Assembly: GCF_025210165.1 (NCBI RefSeq)
Contig: NZ_JAOASI010000042.1
Location: 1 to 62,566 of the forward strand
Direction: 5' to 3'
Source of the DNA: Tepidibacter sp.
GTDB taxonomy: Bacteria > Bacillota > Clostridia > Peptostreptococcales > Peptostreptococcaceae
Length of the DNA: 62,566 bases
Below the pieces are notes generated by a model, which saw only the letters and a program-made list of their open reading frames with translations, did not search any database and had not been told where the DNA came from. The position numbers and the translations under genes are program-made. How positions within the stretch are numbered: position 1 is the stretch's first letter; the number at the start of each line of letters is the position of its first letter. Below are positions 53,573-62,497 of this stretch, piece by piece.

Positions 53573-54406
53573 CTATATATCTAATACTTCTTGATAAACT
53601 TCATTTTTAGGTAACTTTCTTTCTTTTGCAACATGCTTTGTAGCATCTTTTTTACTCATTCCATCATTTATAAGCTTTGTTACATACTCACGTATACTTA
53701 AATCATCGTTACTATTTAAATTTTGTATTTCTCCGTTAAATCCATTTAATATAAGTACAAACTCTCCTTTTATTTCCCTTTCTTTAAATATATCTAAAGC
53801 TTCCTCAACGCTAGTTCTTATTATTTCTTCATATTTTTTTGTAATTTCTCTGCATATACATATTTGTCTATTCCCTAATATTTTAAGTATATCAGAAAGT
53901 GTGTTTTTTAGTCTATGTGGAGACTCATAAAATATCAAAGTTCTTCTTTCATGCTTTAATTCTTCTAATTCTTGTCGTCTTACCTTTTTATCTCTATTTA
54001 AAAATCCTTCAAATGCAAATTTTCTCGTTTTAAGACCACTTCCAACAAGTGCAGTGACAAATGCTGTGGCTCCTGGAAGTACATTTACCTTTATTCCTTC
54101 ATCTATAGCTTGTCTTATAAGGTCTTCTCCAGGGTCAGATATTCCAGGCATGCCAGCATCAGTAATTATAGCTACATTCTCTCCATTTAATATTTTTTCT
54201 ATTATAAAGCTTCCCTTATTAGCTTTATTATGTTCATGATAGCTTGTAAGAGGCTTTGATATATTATAATGATTTAAAAGCTTTATACTGTGCCTAGTAT
54301 CCTCTGCTGCTATTAAATCTACATCTTTTAGTATATTTAATGTTCTTATAGTTATATCTTCTAAATTTCCTATTGGTGTTGCACATACATAAAGATTACC
54401 CTTCAT
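53573..54406 (-). CDS. rsmI: 16S rRNA (cytidine1402-2'-O)-methyltransferase
   Basis: SAM-dependent tetrapyrrole-methylase-fold enzyme, 277 aa. N-terminus LYVCATPIGNLEDITIRTLN, then AAEDTRHSIKLLNHY, TDAGMPGISDPGEDL (about 80-94) and FYESPHRLKNTL. C-terminal short HTH-like segment SKKDATKHVAKERK. The start overlaps the trmN6 stop (TAAATG). Confidence 0.96.
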   Translation of the reverse strand: MKGNLYVCATPIGNLEDITIRTLNILKDVDLIAAEDTRHSIKLLNHYNISKPLTSYHEHNKANKGSFIIEKILNGENVAIITDAGMPGISDPGEDLIRQAIDEGIKVNVLPGATAFVTALVGSGLKTRKFAFEGFLNRDKKVRRQELEELKHERRTLIFYESPHRLKNTLSDILKILGNRQICICREITKKYEEIIRTSVEEALDIFKEREIKGEFVLILNGFNGEIQNLNSNDDLSIREYVTKLINDGMSKKDATKHVAKERKLPKNEVYQEVLDI

Positions 54407-55159
54407 TTAATTCTCTCCTATATCTTGTTTTAAATAAATATCTTTTATTTCATCTGTATATTCTCCATCTTCTTTATATACATAAAGTGGATCTAATACT
54501 TTAAGCTCTGGTTTTCCAGCCTTTGTAAATGCAACCATCATTAGATTAGGAGCTTTACCTACTTTAGGATGAATAAACTGTATTTCTTTAGGCTCTAATT
54601 TATATTTTCTAGATATAGTTATTATATCAGCTATTCTTATAGGCCTATGTATCATAAAAAATTTTCCATTATGCATTAATAATCTAGATGCAGCTTTTAT
54701 AACATCTTCTAAATCACACTTTATTTCATGTCTTGATATAGCCTTTTTATCATTTATATTTTTTAATCCATCTATCTTCATATAAGGAGGGTTAGAGGTT
54801 ACCACATGAAATGTATTAACCTCAAGTATACTATCTATATTCTTTAAGTCCTCATTTACTACTCTTACCCTATCCTCTAAATTATTAATATTTATTGATC
54901 TATTTGCCATCTCAGCAACTTCTTCTTGAATTTCAATACCGATTACTTCTTTAGCTCTACTTTTACCTGCTATTAGTATAGGTATTATACCTGTTCCTGT
55001 TCCTAAATCTACTACTTTAGCATTGTTTTTCACTTTACTAAAATTCGCAAGAAGTACTGCATCTATTCCAAAACAAAATCCTTCTTTATCTTGAATTATT
55101 TTAAGCCCCTTTATTTGAAGATCGTCTATTCTTTCACTGTCCTTTAACTTTATATCCAT
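54407..55159 (-). CDS. trmN6: tRNA1(Val) (adenine37-N6)-methyltransferase family (YabB)
   Basis: 250-aa SAM methyltransferase. Motif I VVDLGTGTGIIPILIAGK (about 47-64) and the N6-adenine catalytic SNPPYMK (about 121-127). Equivalent of Bacillus yabB in the yaaT-yabA-yabB-yabC order. RBS AAAAGGAG. Overlaps rsmI. Confidence 0.92.
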   Translation of the reverse strand: MDIKLKDSERIDDLQIKGLKIIQDKEGFCFGIDAVLLANFSKVKNNAKVVDLGTGTGIIPILIAGKSRAKEVIGIEIQEEVAEMANRSININNLEDRVRVVNEDLKNIDSILEVNTFHVVTSNPPYMKIDGLKNINDKKAISRHEIKCDLEDVIKAASRLLMHNGKFFMIHRPIRIADIITISRKYKLEPKEIQFIHPKVGKAPNLMMVAFTKAGKPELKVLDPLYVYKEDGEYTDEIKDIYLKQDIGEN

Positions 55160-55200
55160 CTCATTCTCCTTTTAATTAAAATCAAGCTAAAAATCCAAAA

Positions 55201-56094
55201 TTAATCTTCTAACATTTTAAGCTCTTTCAAAGTTTGAGGATCTATTTGCTCATTTTTTGTGCAGCATCCGCCACACTTTCTAGATTCTTTTATAATACTT
55301 ATTTCGTGAAGTTCATATACATTAGTTTCAGACTTTTTCCCTTTATCTATTTCAACTCTTACTTTTTCTGCTAAGGTATTAGTATCTGTTATTTTTCCTT
55401 TTCCATCAGGCGTCATAACTAAAGTTCCTACAGATGGCATTTTTTCTAATATCTCACTATATGTATTATGCTCATATTTTAAGCAGCAAAATAATCTTCC
55501 GCATATTCCAGATATTTTACTTGGGTTAAGTGATAAATCTTGATCCTTTGCCATTTTTATAGAAACAGGTTGAAAATCTCCAAGCCAAGTTGAACAGCAA
55601 AGAGGCTTTCCACAAGGTCCAAGTCCTCCTATTGTCTTTGCTTCATCTCTTACTCCTATTTGTCTAAGTTCTATTCTAGTTTTAAATATTGCAGCTAGTC
55701 CTTTAACTAAATCTCTAAAGTCAACTCTACCTTCTGCTGTAAAATAAAATATAAGCTTATTTCTATCAAACGTATATTCCGAATCTATTAAATACATATC
55801 AAGTTCATATTCTTTTATTTTTTCAATGCAAATGTCAAAAGCTAATTTAGCTTTATTTTGATTTTCATCATATATATTAGTATCCTCTTCTGTAGCTATT
55901 CTTACAATAGGCTTAAGTGGTGCTACTATTTCGTCCTCGCCAACTTCCTTAGGTCCTACTATTATGCTTCCATATTCAAGCCCTCTAGCCGTTTCTACTA
56001 TAACATTCATATCTTTTTTTACATCAAATTCAAGTGGGTCAAAATAATATATTTTACCTGCTTTTTTAAATCTAATTCCTACAACTTTTATCAT
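55201..56094 (-). CDS. ricT: RicT (YaaT/PSP1 domain), regulatory iron-sulfur complex subunit
   Basis: 297 aa. PSP1 domain (about 1-150), then a Cys array GPCGKPLCCSTWLGDF and ISGICGRLFCCLKYEH, with a further CGGCC near the C-terminus. In Bacillus, RicT with RicA and RicF forms an Fe-S complex that assists RNase Y and sporulation phosphorelay. Begins with an ATGA overlap with the holB stop. Confidence 0.95.
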   Translation of the reverse strand: MIKVVGIRFKKAGKIYYFDPLEFDVKKDMNVIVETARGLEYGSIIVGPKEVGEDEIVAPLKPIVRIATEEDTNIYDENQNKAKLAFDICIEKIKEYELDMYLIDSEYTFDRNKLIFYFTAEGRVDFRDLVKGLAAIFKTRIELRQIGVRDEAKTIGGLGPCGKPLCCSTWLGDFQPVSIKMAKDQDLSLNPSKISGICGRLFCCLKYEHNTYSEILEKMPSVGTLVMTPDGKGKITDTNTLAEKVRVEIDKGKKSETNVYELHEISIIKESRKCGGCCTKNEQIDPQTLKELKMLED

Positions 56095-57029
56095 TTAATC
56101 ACCTCGTATATGTTTAAGATCATCGTTCCTATTACCATATTAAAATTACAATTATTCATAAGATTTTTGTTACTTTCATCTATTATATCAATAATATTTG
56201 AGATTTGGAAATAAGTAAATTTCTTACTTAAATTATTTAAAAATTCTATTTGATCTAAATTTATTATAAGACTTTCATCTACACCTTGTTTTATCATTAG
56301 TATGTCCCTAAAATAAGTTACCAATATATCCATGATTTCATTCAAATTAGACTTATATTTTTCTAATTTTGTATTGATAGTATACATATCTACTAAATCT
56401 CTAGATTGTATTATATTTAAATATTCTTGTATTTCATTTCTTTTATCATTAAATTCTTCACTATAGCATAAATCTAATGCCTTAGATAATATTCCCATAG
56501 AAAATGAAGCCATTACCTTGGCTCTTTGACTATCTATATTTTTGTTGTCTATAAGATATTTTTGTATTTGTATCTGTGTGAGTGGTGAAAATTTTACTAC
56601 TTCACATCTTGATTTTATAGTATCTAATATTGAGCTAGAATTTTCAACTATTAATATTATTAAAGCATAATTAGGAGGCTCTTCTAAGGTTTTTAATAAG
56701 GCATTCTGAGCTTGTACTGTCATTTTATGAGCATCTTCTAGTATATATATTTTTTTATTTTTATAAGGCTTTATAACTATATCTAATTGCATATCTCTTA
56801 TCTGACCTATTTTAAATGAAGCTTTATCTGGTCTTAGTATTTTAAAATCAGGACTATTTTCTAAATTGTTAGTTTTGAGTATAATTTTAGACAGTTCCAT
56901 GCTAAACATCATCTTTCCTATTCCACTTGGACCTTCAAATAAGTATGCATGACTTATTCTATCTTTTTTCATAGAATTTAAAATAAATTGTTTTGTTCTA
57001 TCATGACCTATTATATTATCAAAATACAT
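56091..57029 (-). CDS. holB: DNA polymerase III delta' subunit
   Basis: Clamp-loader AAA+ subunit, 312 aa from ATG 57029 (MYFDNIIGHDRTKQFILNSM), chosen because GGAGAATTAAA precedes it. Degenerate P-loop FEGPSGIGKMMFSME, ILEDAHKMTVQAQNALLKTL and the SRC motif in TIKSRCEV. No four-Cys zinc module is apparent between P-loop and Walker B, as often in clostridial homologues. Directly follows tmk. Confidence 0.93.
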   Translation of the reverse strand: MYFDNIIGHDRTKQFILNSMKKDRISHAYLFEGPSGIGKMMFSMELSKIILKTNNLENSPDFKILRPDKASFKIGQIRDMQLDIVIKPYKNKKIYILEDAHKMTVQAQNALLKTLEEPPNYALIILIVENSSSILDTIKSRCEVVKFSPLTQIQIQKYLIDNKNIDSQRAKVMASFSMGILSKALDLCYSEEFNDKRNEIQEYLNIIQSRDLVDMYTINTKLEKYKSNLNEIMDILVTYFRDILMIKQGVDESLIINLDQIEFLNNLSKKFTYFQISNIIDIIDESNKNLMNNCNFNMVIGTMILNIYEVIK

Positions 57030-57030
57030 T

Positions 57031-57654
57031 TTAATTCTCCAAAAAATCATTTATTATATTTATTATTTCTTCTTGAACTTGTTTTATAGATCCATTAGCT
57101 CTTACTGTTTTAATTCTTTTAGGATATAGATCTTTTAATTTCTTGTACCCATTAAATACGTCCTCATGAAAAGTACCTTTTTCACTTTCTAGTCTATCTA
57201 AGTTTCCTCTATTTTCTTTTCTTTTTTTTGCTCTACACATGTCTATATCAAATAACAAAGTAAGATCCGGGATCACATCCTGCATTGCAAATAAATTAAG
57301 ATCATATATATTTTCAATCCCTAGCCCTCTTCCTATTCCTTGATATATAAGGCTTGAATCTACGAATCTATCACATATTACTATTTTATTTTCTTTTAAT
57401 GCAGGTTTTATAATCTCCTCTACATGTTGAGCTCTTGATGCTGCATATAATAAAGCCTCTGTTCTTGAATGCATACTTTTATTTTCTTTATCGAGTATTA
57501 TATTTCTTATTTTTTCACTTATTTGGGTTCCTCCCGGTTCTCTAGTAAGTGCTATATCGTACCCTTTATTTTGTAAATAATCTCTTAATAATTTTATTTG
57601 AGTGGACTTTCCTGATCCATCAGGTCCTTCTATACTTATAAATAATCCTTTCAA
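57031..57654 (-). CDS. tmk: Thymidylate kinase
   Basis: Phosphorylates dTMP to dTDP. It is 207 aa, TTG start after AGAGGTGATATT. P-loop ISIEGPDGSGKSTQIKLL (6-23), TREPGGTQISEKIR (about 36-49), DRFVDSSLIYQGIGRGLG, and LID region MCRAKKRKENRGNLDRLE. Between the yaaO-type gene and holB as in Bacillus, but the darA (yaaQ) and yaaR genes are absent. Confidence 0.96.
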   Translation of the reverse strand: MKGLFISIEGPDGSGKSTQIKLLRDYLQNKGYDIALTREPGGTQISEKIRNIILDKENKSMHSRTEALLYAASRAQHVEEIIKPALKENKIVICDRFVDSSLIYQGIGRGLGIENIYDLNLFAMQDVIPDLTLLFDIDMCRAKKRKENRGNLDRLESEKGTFHEDVFNGYKKLKDLYPKRIKTVRANGSIKQVQEEIINIINDFLEN

Positions 57655-57664
57655 AATATCACCT

Positions 57665-59077
57665 CTAGTCTATTATCTTTATGAAATTTAAATCTCTATC
57701 CTCAATACCCGTAATATTCATTCCTATATTTTTACAGTTCTGTACATACTCTATTATTTCTTTAGTTATTATTTCTCCAGGAGATAATAAGCTTATGCCT
57801 GGAGGGTACGGAATTATATATTCTGCACATATCTTTCCTACTGCATCTTTTATAGGTATACTTTTTTTATTTGAATAAAAAGCTTCTCTAGGATTAAGTG
57901 CTTTTTGTGGAATATAATTTGGATAATCTATTTCTATTAAATCTTTGTTTCCTATTTCATTATCTATATCTCCTAATGCTTGTTTTAGTTTTTCAAAATC
58001 ATTCTTGTCATTTCCTATACTACATATTAGTAATATCCCATATGGATTAGATAATTCCACTTGTATATTATACTTCTCTCTTAATACATCTTCTATTTCA
58101 TATCCTGATTTATTTAGATTTTTAGTTATAATATACATCTTAGTTATATCATTGTCTTTATAATCGTATAGATATATATTTTTAAAATTTTTTATATAAT
58201 TGTTAGTCTTATCTATGTTATCCATTAATTCTTCCATCAATTCTTTACCATAATCTTTATATATTTTTACTGCCATTTCAATAGATGCAATTAACATATA
58301 AGATGGAGATGATGATTGAACTATTCTAAGAAATGATTTTAATCTATTTATATCAACTCTACTTGATTTCACATGAAGCATTGATGCTTGAGTAAAACAG
58401 GTAAGAGTTTTATGAGTGCTTTGAATAGATATATCTGCTCCTTGCTCTATAGCACTAACTCCCAATCTATCACTAAGCCCTATATGAGATCCATGTGCTT
58501 CATCTACTATAAGTATTTTATTTTTTTTATGTAGGTATTCAGATATTGACTTAATATCTGAATTTATTCCATAGTATGTAGGAGATGTTATAAGTACAGC
58601 TTTTATATCTTCATCTTCTTCAACCAATCTTTTTATATCATCTAATTTTACTCCAAGAGATATACCAGACTTCATATCTATATCAGGGTTTACATATATA
58701 GGCTCTATATCGCCTAGTATACATGTATTTATGACGGATTGATGGCAATCCCTATTCACTATTATCTTATCCTTTATTGAGCACACAGCCATTATAGCAG
58801 CCTGTATACCACAAGTTGTTCCATTAACTAAAAAAAATGTATGATCTGATTTAAATAATTTTGAAGCTATATCTTGAGATTCTTTTATTACTTCCTCTGG
58901 AGAATGTAAATTATCAGTTCCAGGTATTTCTGTTGTATCTATATTGACTATATTATTTTTAAAATCACTATAACCTAATCTATCGAATATCTTTCCATTC
59001 TTATGTCCAGGCACATGAAAAGATATCATATCACTATTTTTTATATCATTTAGTTTATCTATTATAGGAGTATTCAC
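57665..59077 (-). CDS. Orn/Lys/Arg decarboxylase-family PLP enzyme (YaaO type)
   Basis: 470 aa, GTG start after AAAGGTGATAGATT. Fold type I PLP enzyme: FHVPGHKNGK (21-30), FLVNGTTCGIQAAIMA, VDEAHGSHIGLSD with the PLP Asp, and the Schiff-base Lys in SIQSTHKTLTCFTQ. Probably makes a polyamine precursor (cadaverine, putrescine or agmatine); substrate not decidable. Upstream neighbour of tmk as yaaO in Bacillus. Confidence 0.93.
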   Translation of the reverse strand: MNTPIIDKLNDIKNSDMISFHVPGHKNGKIFDRLGYSDFKNNIVNIDTTEIPGTDNLHSPEEVIKESQDIASKLFKSDHTFFLVNGTTCGIQAAIMAVCSIKDKIIVNRDCHQSVINTCILGDIEPIYVNPDIDMKSGISLGVKLDDIKRLVEEDEDIKAVLITSPTYYGINSDIKSISEYLHKKNKILIVDEAHGSHIGLSDRLGVSAIEQGADISIQSTHKTLTCFTQASMLHVKSSRVDINRLKSFLRIVQSSSPSYMLIASIEMAVKIYKDYGKELMEELMDNIDKTNNYIKNFKNIYLYDYKDNDITKMYIITKNLNKSGYEIEDVLREKYNIQVELSNPYGILLICSIGNDKNDFEKLKQALGDIDNEIGNKDLIEIDYPNYIPQKALNPREAFYSNKKSIPIKDAVGKICAEYIIPYPPGISLLSPGEIITKEIIEYVQNCKNIGMNITGIEDRDLNFIKIID

Positions 59078-59150
59078 AATCTATCACCTTTGTATTTTAA
59101 TTTTTTAGTAATTTAAGCTTTTCCTTAATCCTAACTTTAATTTCTTCTAT

Positions 59151-59280
59151 TAAGTGAAACTTATCTTCAGATTGAGTTTGTAACTCCATCTAAAGGTTAG
59201 TTGAACTTATCCAGAAGTTACAGAGTTCTCATCTCCAACCTGAAGAGTATGCAGTGTTAGAACTCTTAGCTTTCGGATAA
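59151..59280 (-). repeat. Family B repeat, full copy B6
   Basis: Minus-strand copy, ending TTATCCGAAAGCTAAGAGTT at its left when read 5'-3'. Hairpin I arms AGAGTTCT / AGAACTCT; hairpin II partly decayed (CTTTAGATGGAG / CTCAATCTGAAG). Confidence 0.75.
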
Positions 59281-59324
59281 ATATAATTTCGATTTACTTC
59301 AATTTTTCTATCTAAACCCCCACT

Positions 59325-59525
59325 AAAAATGATGCTCATTGTAATGTTAGCTACTTTTGGTTAATATTTTTCTATAAAACTTAGATTGAGGCGTTTAAAT
59401 ATCCGCTAAGAAACTTTTTTGTTTGACCGTAGGGAGTTTAAAAGTTTTAGGATATTTAATAAGACTCAAACTTTAGTTTTATTAAAATATTGACTAAGTA
59501 GTGGTATTTCAATGAGTTTCATTTT
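59325..59525 (-). repeat. Family A palindromic repeat, copy A5
   Basis: Outer arms TGATGCTCATTGTAAT and ATTTCAATGAGTTTCA are slightly decayed; inner arms AACTTTT / AAAAGTT; core GACCGTAGGGAG. No TTAAGC at the gene-proximal side. It lies about 97 bases after gin, beyond that gene's own terminator, the loosest placement of the set. Confidence 0.8.
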
Positions 59526-59582
59526 GGGGATAAATAGAAATTTTAAATTTATATAAGTATTCAATTTCATAGTTCATTATAA

Positions 59583-59613
59583 CAAAAAAGCTATACTTAA
59601 AGTATAGCTTTTA
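59583..59613 (-). terminator. Intrinsic terminator of gin
   Basis: AAAAGCTATACTT and AAGTATAGCTTTT form the stem, followed by TTGTT on the minus strand. Confidence 0.8.
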
Positions 59614-59621
59614 ATATATAT

Positions 59622-59801
59622 CTAAGATAAATTATTCTTCCAAAGACTCTTTACTTTGCTCTTATAGTATTCCATTTTTAATTCGCTTCCTTCATCATTT
59701 ATCATCTCTTGTTCACAATTTCTACATATATAGCTTCCTAATATATCTATCCCTTTCTCTGATTCTTTATTACATATGTAACACTTTTTATTTGTTTGCA
59801 C
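59622..59801 (-). CDS. gin: Gin/CsfB-type anti-sigma-G factor
   Basis: 59-aa zinc-binding inhibitor of forespore sigma-G. GTG 59801 eight bases after GGGG. Reads MQTNKKCYICNKESEKGIDI then LGSYICRNCEQEMINDEG; the CYIC and CRNC pairs form the treble-clef-like zinc site of the family (C-x2-C...G-I-x-I-L-G-x-x-I-C-x-x-C-E). It lies upstream of the yaaO-tmk-holB block, where Bacillus csfB is. Too short for routine gene finding. Confidence 0.88.
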   Translation of the reverse strand: MQTNKKCYICNKESEKGIDILGSYICRNCEQEMINDEGSELKMEYYKSKVKSLWKNNLS

Positions 59802-59855
59802 ATAATCATCCCCTTTCTTTAATTATATTATTTACATCATTATTAAATTGCATAC

Positions 59856-59890
59856 AAAAAAATAGAAGGATAAATCCTTCTATTTTTTTC
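59856..59890 (-). terminator. Intrinsic terminator of the DUF378 gene
   Basis: AAAATAGAAGGAT-TTAT-CCTTCTATTTTTTT on the minus strand. Confidence 0.85.
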
Positions 59891-59892
59891 AT

Positions 59893-60096
59893 TTATGCAC
59901 GATTTCTATCTTCTCTATTGTTAAACAATAAAGTTATAGCATATATACCAGCTATCCCAACTAATGCATATATAGTTCTACTTAAAAACGAAGTAGATCC
60001 ACCGAATAATGTAGCTACTAAATCAAAATTTAATAAACCTATTAATCCCCAATTTAAAGATCCTATTATAACTAAAACTAAGGCTAGCCTTTTCAT
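59893..60096 (-). CDS. DUF378 family membrane protein
   Basis: 67 aa with two TM helices (about 5-25 and 38-58). Signature SLNWGLIGLLNFDLVATLFG followed by LSRTIYALVGIAGIYAITLL is the DUF378 pattern. Short basic tail NNREDRNRA. RBS AAAGGAGTGGC. Function of the family is unknown. Confidence 0.93.
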   Translation of the reverse strand: MKRLALVLVIIGSLNWGLIGLLNFDLVATLFGGSTSFLSRTIYALVGIAGIYAITLLFNNREDRNRA

Positions 60097-60221
60097 ATTT
60101 AGCCACTCCTTTTCATCGTATTTAGTTATAGTATCTGTATGTTTTAATAAAATATTACATCACATTATTGTTGCTTAAGGTAAAAACATGTAATTTTTTA
60201 TATTATTTCCCGAGAAATATT

Positions 60222-61814
60222 TTATCCTACTATTACGTCTGCCATTATGCACCCTGATATATTTTTATTTTTATCTTTTAGAGGTATCGATATCGCTACA
60301 CAATAATGCCCAGTATCTACTGATATGTATGGCTTTGATTTAAACTGCTCTCCATTAATTGCTTTTTTAAAGTAATCTCTATGCTTGAAATTTTGTACAA
60401 AATCTTCTTCATCTATATTTGATACAGTACTATATCCTTCTTTATTTAAAATACATATAACTTCAAAATAAGAATTAGACTTTACTGTATTCTTTAGATT
60501 ATTTCTAAGATTAGTATTATTATTTTTTGATAAAATATCTTTTTCATTCGATATTTTTTTTAATATATCAAATGACTTTTTTATTCTATTATTCATATCT
60601 TCATCTAATTTGAAGCTATCTAGATATTTCTTCATATACTTATATGTATCACTAGACATATTCTCAAGTTGTACAACAGATGATGCTATTGATTGTATCG
60701 CAGATGAATGTTGTATACTATCTTTATTTATTTCAGATGATACTTTATTTGTTTCATCTACTATGAAGGTAAATTCTTTTATTATTTGATTTACTTCTTG
60801 TGTTAACTCTAATTGTTTGTTAGAGCTTTCATGTATATTTCTAACATCCGTTATAACTTTTTCTGATTTTATATATATATTTTCTAAAGAATGTATAGAT
60901 TCATCTGCTATACTTATATCTTTGTTTATAATATCCATTTCACTTTGCATTTTATCAGACATATACATTATTTTATCCGTTACTAAATTTATTATTTGAG
61001 ATATTTTAGCTACAGACTCTGAAGATTGTACTGCAAGCTTTCTTATTTCGTCAGCTACAACAGCAAAACCTTTCCCTGCTTCTCCAGCTCTAGCTGCCTC
61101 TATTGCCGCATTAAGAGCCAGCAAGTTTGTTTGTTTAGATATATTCTCAACCTCATCCGTTATATTATATATATCTTTTACTTCTTCAGTTAATGTTATT
61201 ATTTCATGTGCCATATTATTTCCTGCATTTTTACTTTGTTTTAATAAATTTATCACCTTAACAAAGACTTCTTTATTATGTTTTATAGTTTCATTCATAT
61301 TTTCAACTTCATTTATAGCTCTTTCAGAGTTATCCTTAGATATACTTCCATGCTTAAATAACATTTTAGATGTATCTTCGAGCTTATTTATTTCATTTAC
61401 TTGATACTGCATTGTTTTAGATAAATCATCTATTGTAGAGAGAGTTTCATCAAATGCAACTGAGTTATTGTATACGTTGTTTGATATTATATTTGTATTT
61501 TCATTAAGCTTTTGTGATAGAGAATATGTATTGGCTATTATAGTTCTTACATCTTGTAAAAATTCATTTAAATTTTTCCCAAATATTCCTAATTCATTTG
61601 TAAAAACTTGACTTAAATTTCTTTCTTTTAATAAATTTGATTTTTCTATATTTTCTTGTGATATGTTTTTTTTATTATTCATAGTGTTAATAACATTCAT
61701 AGTTATCAATACTAGTAATACGCATGTCCCAAAATATAAGCCTTGCAGTTGCTTCATAAAAAATATAATTAAAGTAGCAATTACCGAACTCAACACTATA
61801 CCTATATATTTCAT
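60222..61814 (-). CDS. Methyl-accepting chemotaxis protein with C-terminal Cache-like sensor
   Basis: 530 aa. Two TM helices at the N-terminus (about 4-20 and 26-43) with almost no loop, then directly the MCP signalling coiled coil (about 60-425) with tip [20 protein letters not shown] (235-254). After it, residues about 445-530 read as half a Cache/PDC domain: [33 protein letters not shown] and [20 protein letters not shown]. Thus sensing is probably cytosolic and at the C-terminus, the reverse of the usual order. Start overlaps the GNAT pseudogene stop (ATGA). Confidence 0.9.
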   Translation of the reverse strand: MKYIGIVLSSVIATLIIFFMKQLQGLYFGTCVLLVLITMNVINTMNNKKNISQENIEKSNLLKERNLSQVFTNELGIFGKNLNEFLQDVRTIIANTYSLSQKLNENTNIISNNVYNNSVAFDETLSTIDDLSKTMQYQVNEINKLEDTSKMLFKHGSISKDNSERAINEVENMNETIKHNKEVFVKVINLLKQSKNAGNNMAHEIITLTEEVKDIYNITDEVENISKQTNLLALNAAIEAARAGEAGKGFAVVADEIRKLAVQSSESVAKISQIINLVTDKIMYMSDKMQSEMDIINKDISIADESIHSLENIYIKSEKVITDVRNIHESSNKQLELTQEVNQIIKEFTFIVDETNKVSSEINKDSIQHSSAIQSIASSVVQLENMSSDTYKYMKKYLDSFKLDEDMNNRIKKSFDILKKISNEKDILSKNNNTNLRNNLKNTVKSNSYFEVICILNKEGYSTVSNIDEEDFVQNFKHRDYFKKAINGEQFKSKPYISVDTGHYCVAISIPLKDKNKNISGCIMADVIVG

Positions 61815-62164
61815 ATTCTATTACCTTCCTTATATATTATATATTCATCTTCATATTTACCATTTCGTATAGCTGCATATTTTCGTCTTCCTTCTATTTT
61901 AAATCCACATGATTCATATAAGTTTATTACTTTTTCATTGTCTACAAAAACCCCAAGTTCAATTCTTTTTAGCATTAACCAATTATCAGCTAAATCTAAT
62001 ATTTCTTCCATAAGTTTTTTATCTATCCCTTTAGATTAATACTCTCTATGTACAATAATTACTATACTAGCACTATGCCTAAGTCTTTTACCCTTCATCC
62101 GCTTTATTTCATTTATATACGGTGCATCCTCTATTTTGACTACCCTTATACTTACTTCACTCAT
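61811..62164 (-). pseudogene. GNAT acetyltransferase, internally deleted with nonsense codon
   Basis: ATG 62164 after GGGGGG reads MSEVSIRVVKIEDAPYINEI then KRMKGKRLRHSASIVIIVHREY and stops at TAA (62036-62038). The same frame continues SKGIDKKLMEEILDLADNWL, ELGVFVDNEKVINLYESCGF, KIEGRRKYAA. Intact homologues have VH-x-x-YQGKGI, so the TAA is a CAA mutation. About 50-60 residues between the N-terminal strand and HSASI are also missing. Clear decay of a ribosomal-protein-type N-acetyltransferase. Confidence 0.85.
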
Positions 62165-62346
62165 GTGACTCCCCCCTCTTCTTTTATAGCGAATAGGATT
62201 TATATTCCTCTTTAAATTGTGAATACAACAAAGAAAAATAATCTAAAATTCTATATTATTATATTTACCTAATATTATATTTATTAACATTTATTAAATA
62301 TTCTGTATAGCGATAAAAAAACCTTTATTATGCTAATATTTTTACA

Positions 62347-62378
62347 AAAAAAAGACTGTCATTTGACAGTCTTTTTAC
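62347..62378 (-). terminator. Terminator after 5S rRNA
   Basis: AAAAAGACTGTCA / TGACAGTCTTTTTTT on the minus strand, directly after the 5S gene. Confidence 0.9.
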
Positions 62379-62493
<115 letters not shown>

Positions 62494-62497
62494 TATT

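Noticed and set aside
9010-59525. Ordinary MITE with fixed terminal inverted repeats for family A
   Set aside because: Terminal arms differ greatly between copies while internal loops are conserved, the opposite of a transposase-defined MITE. I also saw no consistent target-site duplication. Not fully excluded.
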